Below, one piece after another: positions 33,336-42,539 of a stretch of DNA of 64,000 nt. The notes under the pieces were generated by a model. It was not told the origin of the DNA and did no database searches. It was given only the letters and a program-made list of their open reading frames with translations. Both the position numbers and the translations under genes were made by a program. The stretch comes from JBFMGD01 sp040751775 (GTDB lineage: Bacteria; Bacillota; Dethiobacteria; DTU022): contig JBFMGD010000004.1 in assembly GCA_040751775.1 (NCBI GenBank), positions 42,465 through 106,464 on the forward strand, read 5' to 3'. The stretch's first letter is position 1; each line of letters begins with the position of its first letter.

Positions 33336-34667
33336 TTGAACAACCGGCTCAAAGAGCAGCCGCTTAACGGGAATACTTTCATTTACGCCTTGCAATGGCT
33401 TTGCATTAACCTGATCGTCTGCCTGGTGCTGCCCCTGGTGGTCGCGCCTTATATCGGGTTGGATGAAGAGGGTTTGCGCCAGTTAACCCAACGCACCTTC
33501 TTCTATACCGGCCTCGCCACATTGCTGCAGGTATTTTGGGGCCACCGCCTGCCGATTTATGAAGGACCGTCAACCATGTGGGTCAGCGCGATGATCGCTT
33601 TGGGCAGCAGCGCAATACAGAGCGCAAAACCGCTTTCCCTATTGCGCAGCGAAATTACACTGGGGCTGGTCGCGGCCGGTATAATCTACATCCTTCTGGC
33701 CGGTATGAAAATGATGGGCCGCATGGTCAAGTTGTTTAATCCGGCCATCATGGGCACATTTTTTATGCTGATCGTGATCCAGCTCAGTAAAACGGTTGTC
33801 GGCAACCTGATCAGCCTGAGCGCTACTTTGACGTTTAACTGGGTAAACTGCGCCGTGGGGTTGATTACACTGATCACGGCTTATGTTATTTCTCTGCGCG
33901 GCAGCGGCTTCATCAAGAGCGTCGCCTTGCTGATCGGAGCCTTAAGCGGGTGGCTGGTTTACCTGGCCGCGGCCATGAGCGGCCTCTGTACTTACCGGAT
34001 CGCGGACATCGGTAATCTGCCGCTTTTTGAGCCGGTCGGTTTTTTACCCTGGGGTACGCCTGCTTTTGATCCGGTGGTGCTGGTCACCGCCGTGATCATC
34101 GCTTTCATGGTCTTGGCAAATTTAAGCGCCACCGTAAAAGGGATGGGCGATCTGCTGGGGCAGCCGAACCCCGATATGGACAAGGCGGTAGCGATAACTG
34201 GCGTCGCCCACCTGATCGGCGGGCTTAGCGGCACGCTCGGTTATGTCCCCCAATCGCACTGTATCGGTTTTGTGGGGATCACCGGTATCGCCTCCCGGGC
34301 GCCGCTTGTCCTGCATGCCGTCTTCTTGATGGTCATGGGTTTGCTGCCGGCCCTCGGAGCGCTGTTTACTTCGATGCCTCCCGCCGTAGGTCATGCGGTG
34401 CTGATCGTAATCCTGGTTCAGTTGTTCACCCTGGGATTAAGCCACTATGCCAGTATTGAAATGAACCAGAGAAATTCACTGGTGATCGGAATACCGCTAA
34501 TCATCGGCGCCGGTGTGATGTTTCTACCGGCCTCGTTACTGGCAGCTTTACCGGTTATGCTGAGCGGATTTGCCGGAAATGGTTTGCTGGTCGGTTTGCT
34601 TCTCTGTCTTGCGCTTGATAATATAATCAAAAAATCTGCAGGAGGTAATTTAAATGAAGATTATTGA
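33336..34667 (+). CDS. NCS2-family permease (xanthine/uracil permease-like)
   Basis: 443-aa membrane transporter with 12-14 hydrophobic segments. Family features are GHRLPIYEGPSTMWVSAMIA early and a YVPQSHCIGFVGITGIASRAP region in the place of the NCS2 signature, which is divergent here. Known NCS2 members import purines, pyrimidines or ascorbate by proton symport. The TTG at 33336 has AAGGGG nine bases before it. It overlaps the cyclase gene by 14 bases, so the two are coupled and the permease probably imports the cyclase pathway substrate. Confidence 0.8.
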   Translation: MNNRLKEQPLNGNTFIYALQWLCINLIVCLVLPLVVAPYIGLDEEGLRQLTQRTFFYTGLATLLQVFWGHRLPIYEGPSTMWVSAMIALGSSAIQSAKPLSLLRSEITLGLVAAGIIYILLAGMKMMGRMVKLFNPAIMGTFFMLIVIQLSKTVVGNLISLSATLTFNWVNCAVGLITLITAYVISLRGSGFIKSVALLIGALSGWLVYLAAAMSGLCTYRIADIGNLPLFEPVGFLPWGTPAFDPVVLVTAVIIAFMVLANLSATVKGMGDLLGQPNPDMDKAVAITGVAHLIGGLSGTLGYVPQSHCIGFVGITGIASRAPLVLHAVFLMVMGLLPALGALFTSMPPAVGHAVLIVILVQLFTLGLSHYASIEMNQRNSLVIGIPLIIGAGVMFLPASLLAALPVMLSGFAGNGLLVGLLLCLALDNIIKKSAGGNLNEDY

Positions 34668-35316
34668 TTTGAGTTTGCCGGTAGACAACAACACCATCGT
34701 CCCGCCTTCTCAGAAACATCCGATCGAGTTTAAACCGATTTATCGTTCACCGGGCCACTGGCAGGCCACCTGGATGTCCATGGCTGCACATACCGCCTCA
34801 CATGTGGATTCACCGTTACATGTCATTGAAGGTGCGGAAACGATCGGCAATGTAGCCCTGGAAAAAGTGGTCGGAGAAGCGGTTATTCTTGACCTCACCG
34901 ACAAAGGCGTACCCAACGGGTCAATCGATGCCCCGGATCTGGCTAAATTCGACGGGCAGGTAAAAGAAGGGGACATTGTGATCATCCGCACGGATTGGGG
35001 CGCTAAAAAATTCGGGACCATCGAATACTTCACGCAATCTCCCGTTCTCACGCCGGACGGCGCCCGCTGGATTGTCAACCAGAAACCGAGCGCTGTTGCA
35101 TTCGACTTTTTTGAAGAGTATTCGGCCCGCCTGGAAGACTTCAAACCGGACGACTTTGTTGTCCACCGGATCATACTCGGCCAGGGTATCATCATCATCG
35201 AAGGCCTGACCAATTTAAAAGAGATTACCACGCAGCGCTGCCAATTCTTTGCGGCACCGCTGAAGATAATGAACGCGGAGGCGGCACCGGCCCGGATCTT
35301 CGGGATCCTGCCCTAG
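34654..35316 (+). CDS. Cyclase family metal-dependent hydrolase (kynurenine formamidase-like)
   Basis: 220 aa. The metal-binding signature HTASHVDSPLHV (HxxxHxDxPxH, near 43-54) is intact. The family includes kynurenine formamidase and isatin hydrolase, which open amide or lactam bonds. Further on are EGDIVIIRTDWGAK and a C-terminal GQGIIIIEGLTNLKEI, the usual family end. A strong GGAGG precedes the ATG. It is coupled to the NCS2 gene. Given the amidohydrolases and Mo hydroxylase opposite, a ring-opening step is plausible. Confidence 0.85.
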   Translation: MKIIDLSLPVDNNTIVPPSQKHPIEFKPIYRSPGHWQATWMSMAAHTASHVDSPLHVIEGAETIGNVALEKVVGEAVILDLTDKGVPNGSIDAPDLAKFDGQVKEGDIVIIRTDWGAKKFGTIEYFTQSPVLTPDGARWIVNQKPSAVAFDFFEEYSARLEDFKPDDFVVHRIILGQGIIIIEGLTNLKEITTQRCQFFAAPLKIMNAEAAPARIFGILP

Positions 35317-35331
35317 ATTAACAATCCCTTA

Positions 35332-35365
35332 AACAATAAACCGGCAATACAGCCGGCTTATTGTT
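35332..35365. terminator. Bidirectional terminator between the two catabolic operons
   Basis: AACAATAA-A-CCGGC-AATACA-GCCGG-C-TTATTGTT gives a stem of about 14 bp between the converging cyclase and amidohydrolase genes. AT-rich outer pairs supply T runs in both directions. Confidence 0.75.
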
Positions 35366-35390
35366 CTGATAATATGCTTTTCCCACCTTA

Positions 35391-35410
35391 GGGCACGGCA
35401 TGCCGTGCCC
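35391..35410. repeat. Dispersed palindrome, copy 2 (perfect 20-mer)
   Basis: GGGCACGGCATGCCGTGCCC is a perfect 20-base palindrome in the gap after the terminator. Related copies are at 6030-6051 and 46391-46410. Confidence 0.6.
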
Positions 35411-35452
35411 CGTGAAAGAAGTGACTTCTAACTTCCGGCTCCCAAGCTGCTT

Positions 35453-36808
35453 TTATTTTTTTATGGCCAGCCTGGAGAGATCTCCCAGGCCGGTACGTTG
35501 GAATATACCCAGCCTGGTCACCCAGCCGCCGCTGCCGTAACCGGTGGTAACAACCCTGCCTTCAAAAGCAACCATTTCGCCGTAGACAAATGTATAGGCG
35601 ACCTCTTTCTCCAACGGGTTGACGCAGATCAGGTCGGCCCTGGAACCGGGAGCAAGGCTGCCCAGCTCTTTTTCCCACCAGCCCGACCTGGTAGCACGGG
35701 ACATCAGCCTGGCCGGATTTAAGGTCATTGTGGCCACTGCATCCAGGGGAGACAATATCTTTTGTTCAATCAGCTCGCAAAGCAGGGGCACTGAGTCCTT
35801 GGTATCACCGAATCCCTTCGAGGCATGGGACGGACCGTCGGAGACGATAATCTCCACAACCCCATCACGCAAAGCCTGGAAAGCCATCTCCCGGCACTCA
35901 TCCGGGATGCGGATCCCGTCGCGGTCCCCCCCCGACGGCCTGAGCAAAGTGGAGGTAAATTCACCGGTCACATTGTTGTTTTTGGCTATCAGGTCGAGTA
36001 CTATCTTGAAAGCCTGGCGGCCGTCACCGTGCGATCCGCAGGCGGAAGCGTCGCAATGGCCGAAGTGGACATGGTGACCTTTCGAGTGTTCCACTATCTC
36101 CCCGGCATACTCGGGACACTGGGTATGAGACATAAAGAGCAATTTGCTGTCGGCAGCCAGCCGCGCCACCTTTTGCATCTGGCGGGGCGATAAAACGAGG
36201 TGGGAATGATGGTCCTTGATCCCGATCAAATAAGGCGCCGTGCGGGCGGCGATACGGCTTCTGACCAGCTTTTGCATCGCCTCGTCTTCATCCATGCGCC
36301 CGAGTAAAAAATTGACCAACTCTTCTTCGGGCACGTCGGCGGCCAGCAGAGCCGGCGCCCCGACGAAGCAACCGAGATTGATCAAACTGCCGCGATCCAC
36401 TTCCGAGGCAAAGAAGGAAGTGGCCCTGATTGTATTGGCGGCGCCGGCCGTCAAAGCGGTGGTAATGCCGTGCACGGCCGCCTCTTCCATCACCTTGACC
36501 TGGAATACCGGGATGTCGTAAACATGCAGGTGCATATCCATAATCCCCGGCATAATGATTAAACCCCGGGCATCGATCACCCTGTCTCCCGGTGCGGGGT
36601 TGATCTCGGCGCTTACATTTTCGATGGTTGAATTAATCAAGGCGATATCCATCTGTGCGTCCAGTTGATTATACGGGTCGATCACGCGGCCGTTTTTGAT
36701 AATCGTCCGGCTGGCCGGTGCGCTCCGGTTGACGTCATAGGTAATCTGATCGTCATTGATGCGGAGCAGGACATCGGGTAAGCCTTTGTCTTTGAATTGA
36801 TAGCGCAT
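35453..36808 (-). CDS. Amidohydrolase (dihydroorotase/enamidase-like)
   Basis: 451-aa metal-dependent hydrolase of the amidohydrolase superfamily. Seen: an N-terminal beta-domain (TIIKNGRVIDPYNQLDAQMD), MPGIMDMHLHVYD with the HxH metal ligands, a candidate bridging lysine in LIGIKDHHSH, further histidines in FMSHTQ and HFGHCD, and Asp in IIVSDGPSH. The C-terminal GSLAPGSRADLICV is typical. ATG 36808 has AGGAGG nine bases before it. Relatives hydrolyse cyclic amides such as dihydroorotate, hydantoin or the enamide of nicotinate breakdown. It is the last gene of the long minus-strand array. Confidence 0.85.
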   Translation of the reverse strand: MRYQFKDKGLPDVLLRINDDQITYDVNRSAPASRTIIKNGRVIDPYNQLDAQMDIALINSTIENVSAEINPAPGDRVIDARGLIIMPGIMDMHLHVYDIPVFQVKVMEEAAVHGITTALTAGAANTIRATSFFASEVDRGSLINLGCFVGAPALLAADVPEEELVNFLLGRMDEDEAMQKLVRSRIAARTAPYLIGIKDHHSHLVLSPRQMQKVARLAADSKLLFMSHTQCPEYAGEIVEHSKGHHVHFGHCDASACGSHGDGRQAFKIVLDLIAKNNNVTGEFTSTLLRPSGGDRDGIRIPDECREMAFQALRDGVVEIIVSDGPSHASKGFGDTKDSVPLLCELIEQKILSPLDAVATMTLNPARLMSRATRSGWWEKELGSLAPGSRADLICVNPLEKEVAYTFVYGEMVAFEGRVVTTGYGSGGWVTRLGIFQRTGLGDLSRLAIKK

Positions 36809-36835
36809 GGTCACAGGCCTCCTAGTTGGGCTGAA

Positions 36836-38077
36836 TTATTTTTCATGCATAGCCAGCAGTGAGTTGACCAGTTCCCTGGCGAAAACGGCTTCGTTGATGT
36901 GCATCTCTTTCACCTCAACCTGCACCAGCGGATTGCGCAGCCCGTCGCGCAGAGCGGCGGCCAAAGCCTGATCCGCTTCCGGCCAGTGCCAAGTACCGAT
37001 CACCCGGCCGTCCAGGCCGCTACCCTTCGGCCCGTCTTGATGGTCATACTTGGAAAACCCTTGCGCGGGAATTAGAACCTTGACCGGGGCCGCCGCCCTG
37101 TTCAATTTTTCCGCCATGCATCGGCCGAGCATGACATTTTCAGCGACATTCGTACGCATGAGCGTGTTCTGGGTATTATGACGCAAAAAGAGCCTGTTTC
37201 TATATTGTTCCGGGATTTGTGTTCCCCAGAAATTGACAAAATCAGCCGCTCCGCTGGATATAACCAGCGGCAGCTGTTTGGCCAGCGCGGCCTCCAGGCG
37301 GTCGGGGCCGGCGTCAAAGACACCCCCCAGAAGGTTATTGACCAACTCATTGACCGTGATATCCAGAACCCCCCAGAAAAAGTCACGCGCAACCATCTTC
37401 TCGAGGGTGGCCCCCCCGGGACCGTTGCTGTGCAGCAGCAGCGAAGGATAACCCTTGTCATCCAGTATTGCACGGCAGTGGCTCACACAGCGATCCGTCA
37501 CCCCGAGCACTGTTAAGCCCACCATTTCAGGCAGCACGGGTAGATTCGCCGCCGCGGTCATCCCTTTTAAAGCGGCGGCCGCATTGTCGATAATCACCTC
37601 CAGCACGGGGTTGAGCACGGCGTCTCCGATCGCGTTGAACATGACGATATCGGTGTGGCTGACCAGGCGCCTGGTGTCGACCGCGGCCATGACGGATATA
37701 ATCGCTTTCGGAAATCCCAAGGGCAAATTCTCCATCACCGCGGCGGCCATCAGCGTTCCATTCGCACCGCCGATCCCGAGGCAGCCGTGGATCTTCTTTT
37801 CAGCGATCAGTTCACAGAGGATTTGATAAGCGCCGCCGGACATCCGCGGGGCGGCCTTAAACAGGGGCAACCCGAAAATCTCATTTAGATCAAGGCCGGC
37901 TTTCAGCGCCACATCGGCCTGCGCATAATTGGCTTCATGGCTTGATTGAGTATACTCCAGGCAGCTAATATCAATCAGCAGCGATTCCAGGCCTTGCTTG
38001 CGCAAACACTGCCGGATCAAACCAAGCTCCGCGCGCTTGGTGTTTAAAGTGCCGATTACGGCAACACGCTTAACCAT
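36836..38077 (-). CDS. Tm-1-like ATP-binding domain protein (UPF0261)
   Basis: 413 aa of the UPF0261/Tm-1 N-terminal family: RVAVIGTLNTKRAELGLIRQ at the start, GIGGANGTLMAAAVMENLP and SVMAAVDTRRLVSHTDIVMF in the middle, and GGATLEKMVARDFFWGVLDIT later. In the tomato Tm-1 protein this domain is joined to a TIM-barrel domain homologous to the product of the next gene, so the two bacterial proteins probably form a complex. The biochemical reaction is not known. Start ATG 38077 with GAGGG upstream, 12 bases after the TIM-barrel gene. Confidence 0.87.
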   Translation of the reverse strand: MVKRVAVIGTLNTKRAELGLIRQCLRKQGLESLLIDISCLEYTQSSHEANYAQADVALKAGLDLNEIFGLPLFKAAPRMSGGAYQILCELIAEKKIHGCLGIGGANGTLMAAAVMENLPLGFPKAIISVMAAVDTRRLVSHTDIVMFNAIGDAVLNPVLEVIIDNAAAALKGMTAAANLPVLPEMVGLTVLGVTDRCVSHCRAILDDKGYPSLLLHSNGPGGATLEKMVARDFFWGVLDITVNELVNNLLGGVFDAGPDRLEAALAKQLPLVISSGAADFVNFWGTQIPEQYRNRLFLRHNTQNTLMRTNVAENVMLGRCMAEKLNRAAAPVKVLIPAQGFSKYDHQDGPKGSGLDGRVIGTWHWPEADQALAAALRDGLRNPLVQVEVKEMHINEAVFARELVNSLLAMHEK

Positions 38078-38089
38078 GGCCGTTTACCC

Positions 38090-38926
38090 TCACAATGAAA
38101 CAGATTTATACTGCTGCACTGTTTCCAAGAGGCTCTTTTCAACCGGGATCCGCTCCACGCTTGAACCGCCCATGAAGCCGTCGAGTCCTTTCACCCGCGC
38201 CAGGACATACTTGAAATCGTCCAGGTAGGCGATCGGGCCGCCGTGACACATGGTCAGCACCTCGGGATTAACCGCGCGGGCCGCGTTAATCACCGCCTGG
38301 GTGCGCTGCACCGCCTGGTCAAGCGTCAGTGTAATTGCCGAGCCGGTTGTCCCGCCGAGCGAATTGCCCATGTGCGCGATAATCAGGTTAGCCCCGGCTT
38401 TGACCATCTTCTCCGTCTCTTCAGCGTTTGTCACAAACACTTCGCAAAACAGATTCCTCTCCCGGGCCAGGCGGACCATCTCAACCTCACGCTCAAAGGA
38501 GACCCCGGTTTCTTCCAATACCTGCCGGAAGGTGCCGTCAACCAGGGCCAGGGTGGGGCAGTTGTGTACGCCGGAAAAACCGACTTGCTTTACCTGGTCC
38601 AATAAAAAGCCGAGGTCGCGCGTGACATCACAGGCCAGCAGCCCGGCGATTACCGGTACTTCCTTGACCACGGGGATCACTTCCCGTTCGCCCAGTTCGA
38701 GGGCCACCGCATTAGCGTCGCCGATGGAAAGATAGCCTAGCATGGAGCTGTGTCCGGCCATGCGGTAACGCGCCATAATATAAGTGGCGATTAAATCCAC
38801 ACCGCCCAACTCACACATCTTGGCCACGATACCGTTTCCCACCCCGACCAGGAGAATGGCCCTCTTGCGCGCTATCTCCCCTTTCAGACGGGCCACTACC
38901 GCGTCACAATCATACCTTTTCGCCAT
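38090..38926 (-). CDS. TIM-barrel phosphoenolpyruvate hydrolase-like protein
   Basis: 278-aa TIM-barrel protein of the PEP_hydrolase family (PF09370-type). Family features are AILLVGVGNGIVAKMCELGGVDLI near the N-terminus (glycine-rich phosphate-binding-like loop), SGVHNCPTLALVDGTFRQ, GANLIIAHMGNSLGGTTGS and LTMCHGGPIAYLDD. It corresponds to the C-terminal half of plant Tm-1. No activity has been firmly shown for this bacterial group, and the name comes from family annotation. It is paired with the Tm-1-like gene and part of the catabolic array. Confidence 0.85.
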   Translation of the reverse strand: MAKRYDCDAVVARLKGEIARKRAILLVGVGNGIVAKMCELGGVDLIATYIMARYRMAGHSSMLGYLSIGDANAVALELGEREVIPVVKEVPVIAGLLACDVTRDLGFLLDQVKQVGFSGVHNCPTLALVDGTFRQVLEETGVSFEREVEMVRLARERNLFCEVFVTNAEETEKMVKAGANLIIAHMGNSLGGTTGSAITLTLDQAVQRTQAVINAARAVNPEVLTMCHGGPIAYLDDFKYVLARVKGLDGFMGGSSVERIPVEKSLLETVQQYKSVSL

Positions 38927-38980
38927 CAGTGTACTGCGCCTCCTAAAATTAAATTTTCTACTTTACTTTTCTCTGAAGGC

Positions 38981-40009
38981 CTAGAGATCTATTGTTAAAA
39001 GGCCCCGCCCCAGGTAGCCCTCTCCTTTTAGACCTTCCAGCGCTTCGTTGGCCTCTTCCAGGGGGAAATAGCGGTCGACCTGTGGTTTCACTTTCCCCTC
39101 GGTGACCAGCCTGATCGCTTCCATAGTGCTTTGTTTGGTCATGGCCCTGGAGCCGGTAATGGTTCTTTCGCCCATGGCGATCTCCATGGAGGGCACCTCA
39201 AAAACGGTTCCCGGTGCGTAACCGAGCATTACCATCGTGCCGCCCATGCGTACGCATTTCAACCCGAGTTCGCTCACTTTGGGAGCGCCGACATATTCCC
39301 CGACAATGTCCGCGCCGTACCCGCCGGTAATTGCCTTGCAGGCCGCAACCAGGTCTACTTCACGCGTATTGTAAACATAGTCGGCCCCCAGCTCTTTGGC
39401 CAGCGCCAGCTTGCGGTTATCCACATCCGCGGCGATGACTACGCCGCCCAGGGCCTTAGCCACCTGCAGGCCGTGGATCCCCAACCCTCCCACGCCCAGG
39501 ATCAAGACATTATCGCCGGGTGTAACCGGATGGCGGTCGACAAACGCATGCACGGAGGTGGAAATGGCATCGGGAATCAGCGCCGCCTCCTGGTAAGACA
39601 TCGTATCAGGTATTTTCACCGCCCTAGCGGCGGGCAGGAGCAGGTATTCGGCAAAGCCGCCGTTTATTTCGAAACCGACCCGTTTGATCGACTCAAGGCA
39701 AACCGTATACCTGCCGGCCAGGCAATTTTTGCATTTGCCGCAAGTGATGTAAAGGTCAACCGTGACCCTGTCGCCCGGTTTAAAACTGTCTACGTTCTTG
39801 CCCACTTCCACTATTTCGCCGGCCGGTTCATGCCCGGGGATCAAGGGCAGCGGTACAGTATCGATTTTACCGGACATGATTTTCAAGTCGGTACCGCAGA
39901 TGCTGCAGACTTTCACTTTCACTAATACTTCGTTGTCCGAGACCGTGGGAATCGCAACGTCTCTCAATTGCAAAGGTTGATTGAAGCTTTCCAAAATCAT
40001 TGCTTTCAT
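38981..40009 (-). CDS. Zinc-dependent alcohol dehydrogenase (MDR family)
   Basis: 342-aa NAD(P)-dependent medium-chain dehydrogenase. The catalytic zinc ligands are in SICGTDLKI and GHEPAGEIVEVG, the structural-zinc cysteines in CGKCKNCLAGRYTVC, and the Rossmann motif is GVGGLGIHGLQVA. It most resembles the threonine/sorbitol dehydrogenase and galactitol-type group. In this array it would oxidise or reduce a hydroxyl intermediate formed after ring opening. GGAG is 11 bases before the ATG. Confidence 0.9.
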   Translation of the reverse strand: MKAMILESFNQPLQLRDVAIPTVSDNEVLVKVKVCSICGTDLKIMSGKIDTVPLPLIPGHEPAGEIVEVGKNVDSFKPGDRVTVDLYITCGKCKNCLAGRYTVCLESIKRVGFEINGGFAEYLLLPAARAVKIPDTMSYQEAALIPDAISTSVHAFVDRHPVTPGDNVLILGVGGLGIHGLQVAKALGGVVIAADVDNRKLALAKELGADYVYNTREVDLVAACKAITGGYGADIVGEYVGAPKVSELGLKCVRMGGTMVMLGYAPGTVFEVPSMEIAMGERTITGSRAMTKQSTMEAIRLVTEGKVKPQVDRYFPLEEANEALEGLKGEGYLGRGLLTIDL

Positions 40010-40040
40010 CGCCTGCCACGCTCCTTCATAATAATTATCT

Positions 40041-40112
40041 GCGCAGATGCTGCCCCTGCTTCGCTGTTCTCCTCGCTGCCGGTGTCAGGCTCAGCTGGAG
40101 CAACATCTGCGC
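40041..40112. other. Long imperfect inverted repeat in the ADH-DUF362 gap
   Basis: GCGCAGATGCTGC (40041-40053) is matched by GCAACATCTGCGC (40100-40112) with one mismatch, about 46 bases apart. It sits between two genes of the same array and may be a degraded terminator or processing hairpin. Confidence 0.35.
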
Positions 40113-40188
40113 CCTATACTTGTTAACTAATCCCTTTAATGGCATGGGCGTTTATCCAGAAATCAAAATGCATCGAATAGTCAACTTC

Positions 40189-41499
40189 TTACGCGATAAA
40201 GCCGCAGTTGTTTTCCTCCCTTTCAATACCCGGGAAGCGGTTCAGGTACCAGCGGACCAGTTCTTCTTCGCTCTTGCCGATAAAGTCCATCTGGACAATA
40301 CTCCAGGAGGCGCACCCGGGCAAGAAAATACCCCTGGCCTTGTGTTCCCTGGCGCAGTCACCGATCACGAAGGTGTAAGAGTAAGGCGGGTAATGGTAGA
40401 TCAGATCGGGCAGATTTGTGCGCGGGCCGATAATAAAAGTGAGCGCCTCGAGCTGGTCCAGCTTCTTCCGTTTCTCCGGGATGGCCAGCCACGGGTCCAG
40501 GCCGGTGCGCGTCAGGTGGAGACAGCCTTTGCAGGCGCTGCCGTAGTAGGCCTTGATTTTTGGATGCAGCCCCGCGAGATCGACATTGCCGGTTCTGAAG
40601 CGGCGCTGGACATCTTCAATTTTTCGGCCGACCACCTCGATCTGCCGCGGATCGCCTACGCCCAGCCCATGCATGGCGGCGGTCCTGATCGTATTAATCT
40701 CATGCATCGGCTCAAAGCCCATTACAGCACAGGCGACCGCGTCAACCGCCACGGTATCGCTGCCGGCCATAATCACGTTAAAATCCTTAATTAAATCATC
40801 AGGGTAGGGAGAGACCGGTCCCTGGCCCTGCAGCGGCCACAAGGCATCCATTACCACCAGGTCCGGTTTGACCAGGCGCAGCAGATCGACCATTTTCTGC
40901 TCCGTATCCGCCCTGTGGTTGCGGTGAATGTCGCTCCAGGTTAAAAAGCCCTGGCTTAACTTCATGGCCAGGGAAACACCGGTTATTTTATGCGTCTTCA
41001 TCTTGGGGATGTAAATCAGCGTGTCCGCTTCCATTAAACAGCGCGGCAGGTAGACCGGCTCAAAAAGTACTTCCGCGTTGGGCAGGCGCACCGGGACACG
41101 GGCGGCATACTGGAGGTTGATGATCTCATCGGCGCCCGCTCTTTCCGCCGCGGCCCGCAGACCGGTAACCTCCAGAGCATGCGTGGTGTCACCGACCGAA
41201 GCGGACCGCTCTACAACCTTTACGGAGCGGGCCTTGGTTTCGTTTCTGATCAAGCGAATCACCGCTTCCAAAACGCGAGGGTCGGTGCCGTAACCTCTCT
41301 CCGGCGACGCGGCAAAAGCGGCGTTAATTTTAACGACAACCTTGTCGTCCGGCTTAACCACCGAGTTAATGCCGCCAACCATGTCAACGGCCTCTTTGAC
41401 CATCCGGTAGACCACTGCGAAATCTTCAGCTGAGTAATCATTCGGCAAACCCGGAATATCATCCTGGTGTATTATTGACACCTGAGGTTTTCTCTTCAT
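40189..41499 (-). CDS. DUF362 family protein
   Basis: 436 aa. DUF362 features: VVVKINAAFAASPERGYGTDPRVLEAVIRLI near the N-terminus, then KMKTHKITGVSLAMK and GSDTVAVDAVACAVMG. The C-terminal part carries CKGCLHLTR and two more conserved cysteines (GDCAREHK, PGCASWS), which could bind metal or a cluster. No ferredoxin domain is present. The activity of the family is unknown. The start chosen (41499) is the sixth codon of the open frame because GGAGG lies eight bases before it. The gene follows the Mo-medium subunit by 35 bases. Confidence 0.82.
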   Translation of the reverse strand: MKRKPQVSIIHQDDIPGLPNDYSAEDFAVVYRMVKEAVDMVGGINSVVKPDDKVVVKINAAFAASPERGYGTDPRVLEAVIRLIRNETKARSVKVVERSASVGDTTHALEVTGLRAAAERAGADEIINLQYAARVPVRLPNAEVLFEPVYLPRCLMEADTLIYIPKMKTHKITGVSLAMKLSQGFLTWSDIHRNHRADTEQKMVDLLRLVKPDLVVMDALWPLQGQGPVSPYPDDLIKDFNVIMAGSDTVAVDAVACAVMGFEPMHEINTIRTAAMHGLGVGDPRQIEVVGRKIEDVQRRFRTGNVDLAGLHPKIKAYYGSACKGCLHLTRTGLDPWLAIPEKRKKLDQLEALTFIIGPRTNLPDLIYHYPPYSYTFVIGDCAREHKARGIFLPGCASWSIVQMDFIGKSEEELVRWYLNRFPGIEREENNCGFIA

Positions 41500-41534
41500 C
41501 ACTGATCCCTCCATTAACCGTCTCTAACCGCCTG

Positions 41535-42539
41535 TTATAGGCTTTCTTTCTCTTTCAGGGCTCGCAGAATCTTAGCCGGGGTTACAGGCAGGTCGTAAAT
41601 CCTAACCCCGATCGCGTCAAAAATAGCGTTGGTGATGGCAGGAGCCGTCGGCAGCTGAGTCGGTTCAGCCACCCCTTTTGCACCAAAAGGACCTTTCTCT
41701 TCATAATCTTCAATCAGGTCGATCACAAACTCTTTGGGGATATCCGAAGCGGTGGGAATAGCATAGTCCACAAAGGAATCATTAATCACACCGCCCGTCT
41801 CTTGATCTTCCAGGAGCTCTTCCATCAGCGCATAGCCCAGGCCCATTACGATGCCCCCTTCAATCTGGCCTTCCAGAAGCATGGGGTTGATCGCTTTGCC
41901 GCAGTCATGGACAGCGATCACCTTGAGCACGTCAACTTCTCCCGTTTCCGTGTCCACTTTCACTTCAGCGATCTGGGTGGCATAGTTATGGATGGCATAA
42001 GGCCTGCCCTGGCCTGTTTCTGGCGAAAGCCCTTTCAAGGCGGGGGTAAAAGATGCCGCGGCAATAACCGGTTTGCCCAGTTCTCTTTCACTATACCAGG
42101 CGGCATCGGAGATCGACAGCTTCACCGCGGGAAAACCGTCCCAGTAAATCATGCCGTCAGCGGCGATCAGGTTGTCGCCGTTGGCCAAATCCAGCTTGAT
42201 CGCCGCGGCATCAAAAAGCATGGCCTTGGCCACAACCGCCGCCTTCCTCACCGCGTTGCCCACCCAGTAGGTTCCCCGGCTGGCCCCGATCCCGTAATCG
42301 TAAGGGCTTAACTCGGTGTCTGCGGTGATGATCCTGATATCTTCGAAACGGACGCCAAGTTCCTCGGCAATAATCTGAGTAATCACGGTAATGAGGCCCT
42401 GTCCTTTATCCACAGCCCCGATCTGGGCGATCACGGTGCCGTCATGATTGACCTTTAAGAAGGTGCCTGAAGGGTTGGGTTTTCCGGTGGGCCCCACCGG
42501 GTAGTACATCACAGCCATGCCTCTTCCCTTTTTCTTCAT
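41535..42539 (-). CDS. Molybdenum hydroxylase, medium molybdopterin subunit (NdhM-like)
   Basis: 334 aa: the second half of a xanthine dehydrogenase-type Mo subunit (MoCoBD_2). It opens KKKGRGMAVMYYPVGPTG, has GAVDKGQGLITVITQIIAEELG and ASRGTYWVGNAV, and ends with FGAKGVAEPTQLPTAPAI, where the glutamate corresponds to the catalytic Glu of this enzyme family. The ATG has its own GGAGG seven bases upstream and overlaps the stop of the large subunit as ATGA, so the split is real and not a sequencing frameshift. About 330 aa is the size I recall for NdhM of Eubacterium barkeri nicotinate dehydrogenase. Confidence 0.87.
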   Translation of the reverse strand: MKKKGRGMAVMYYPVGPTGKPNPSGTFLKVNHDGTVIAQIGAVDKGQGLITVITQIIAEELGVRFEDIRIITADTELSPYDYGIGASRGTYWVGNAVRKAAVVAKAMLFDAAAIKLDLANGDNLIAADGMIYWDGFPAVKLSISDAAWYSERELGKPVIAAASFTPALKGLSPETGQGRPYAIHNYATQIAEVKVDTETGEVDVLKVIAVHDCGKAINPMLLEGQIEGGIVMGLGYALMEELLEDQETGGVINDSFVDYAIPTASDIPKEFVIDLIEDYEEKGPFGAKGVAEPTQLPTAPAITNAIFDAIGVRIYDLPVTPAKILRALKEKESL

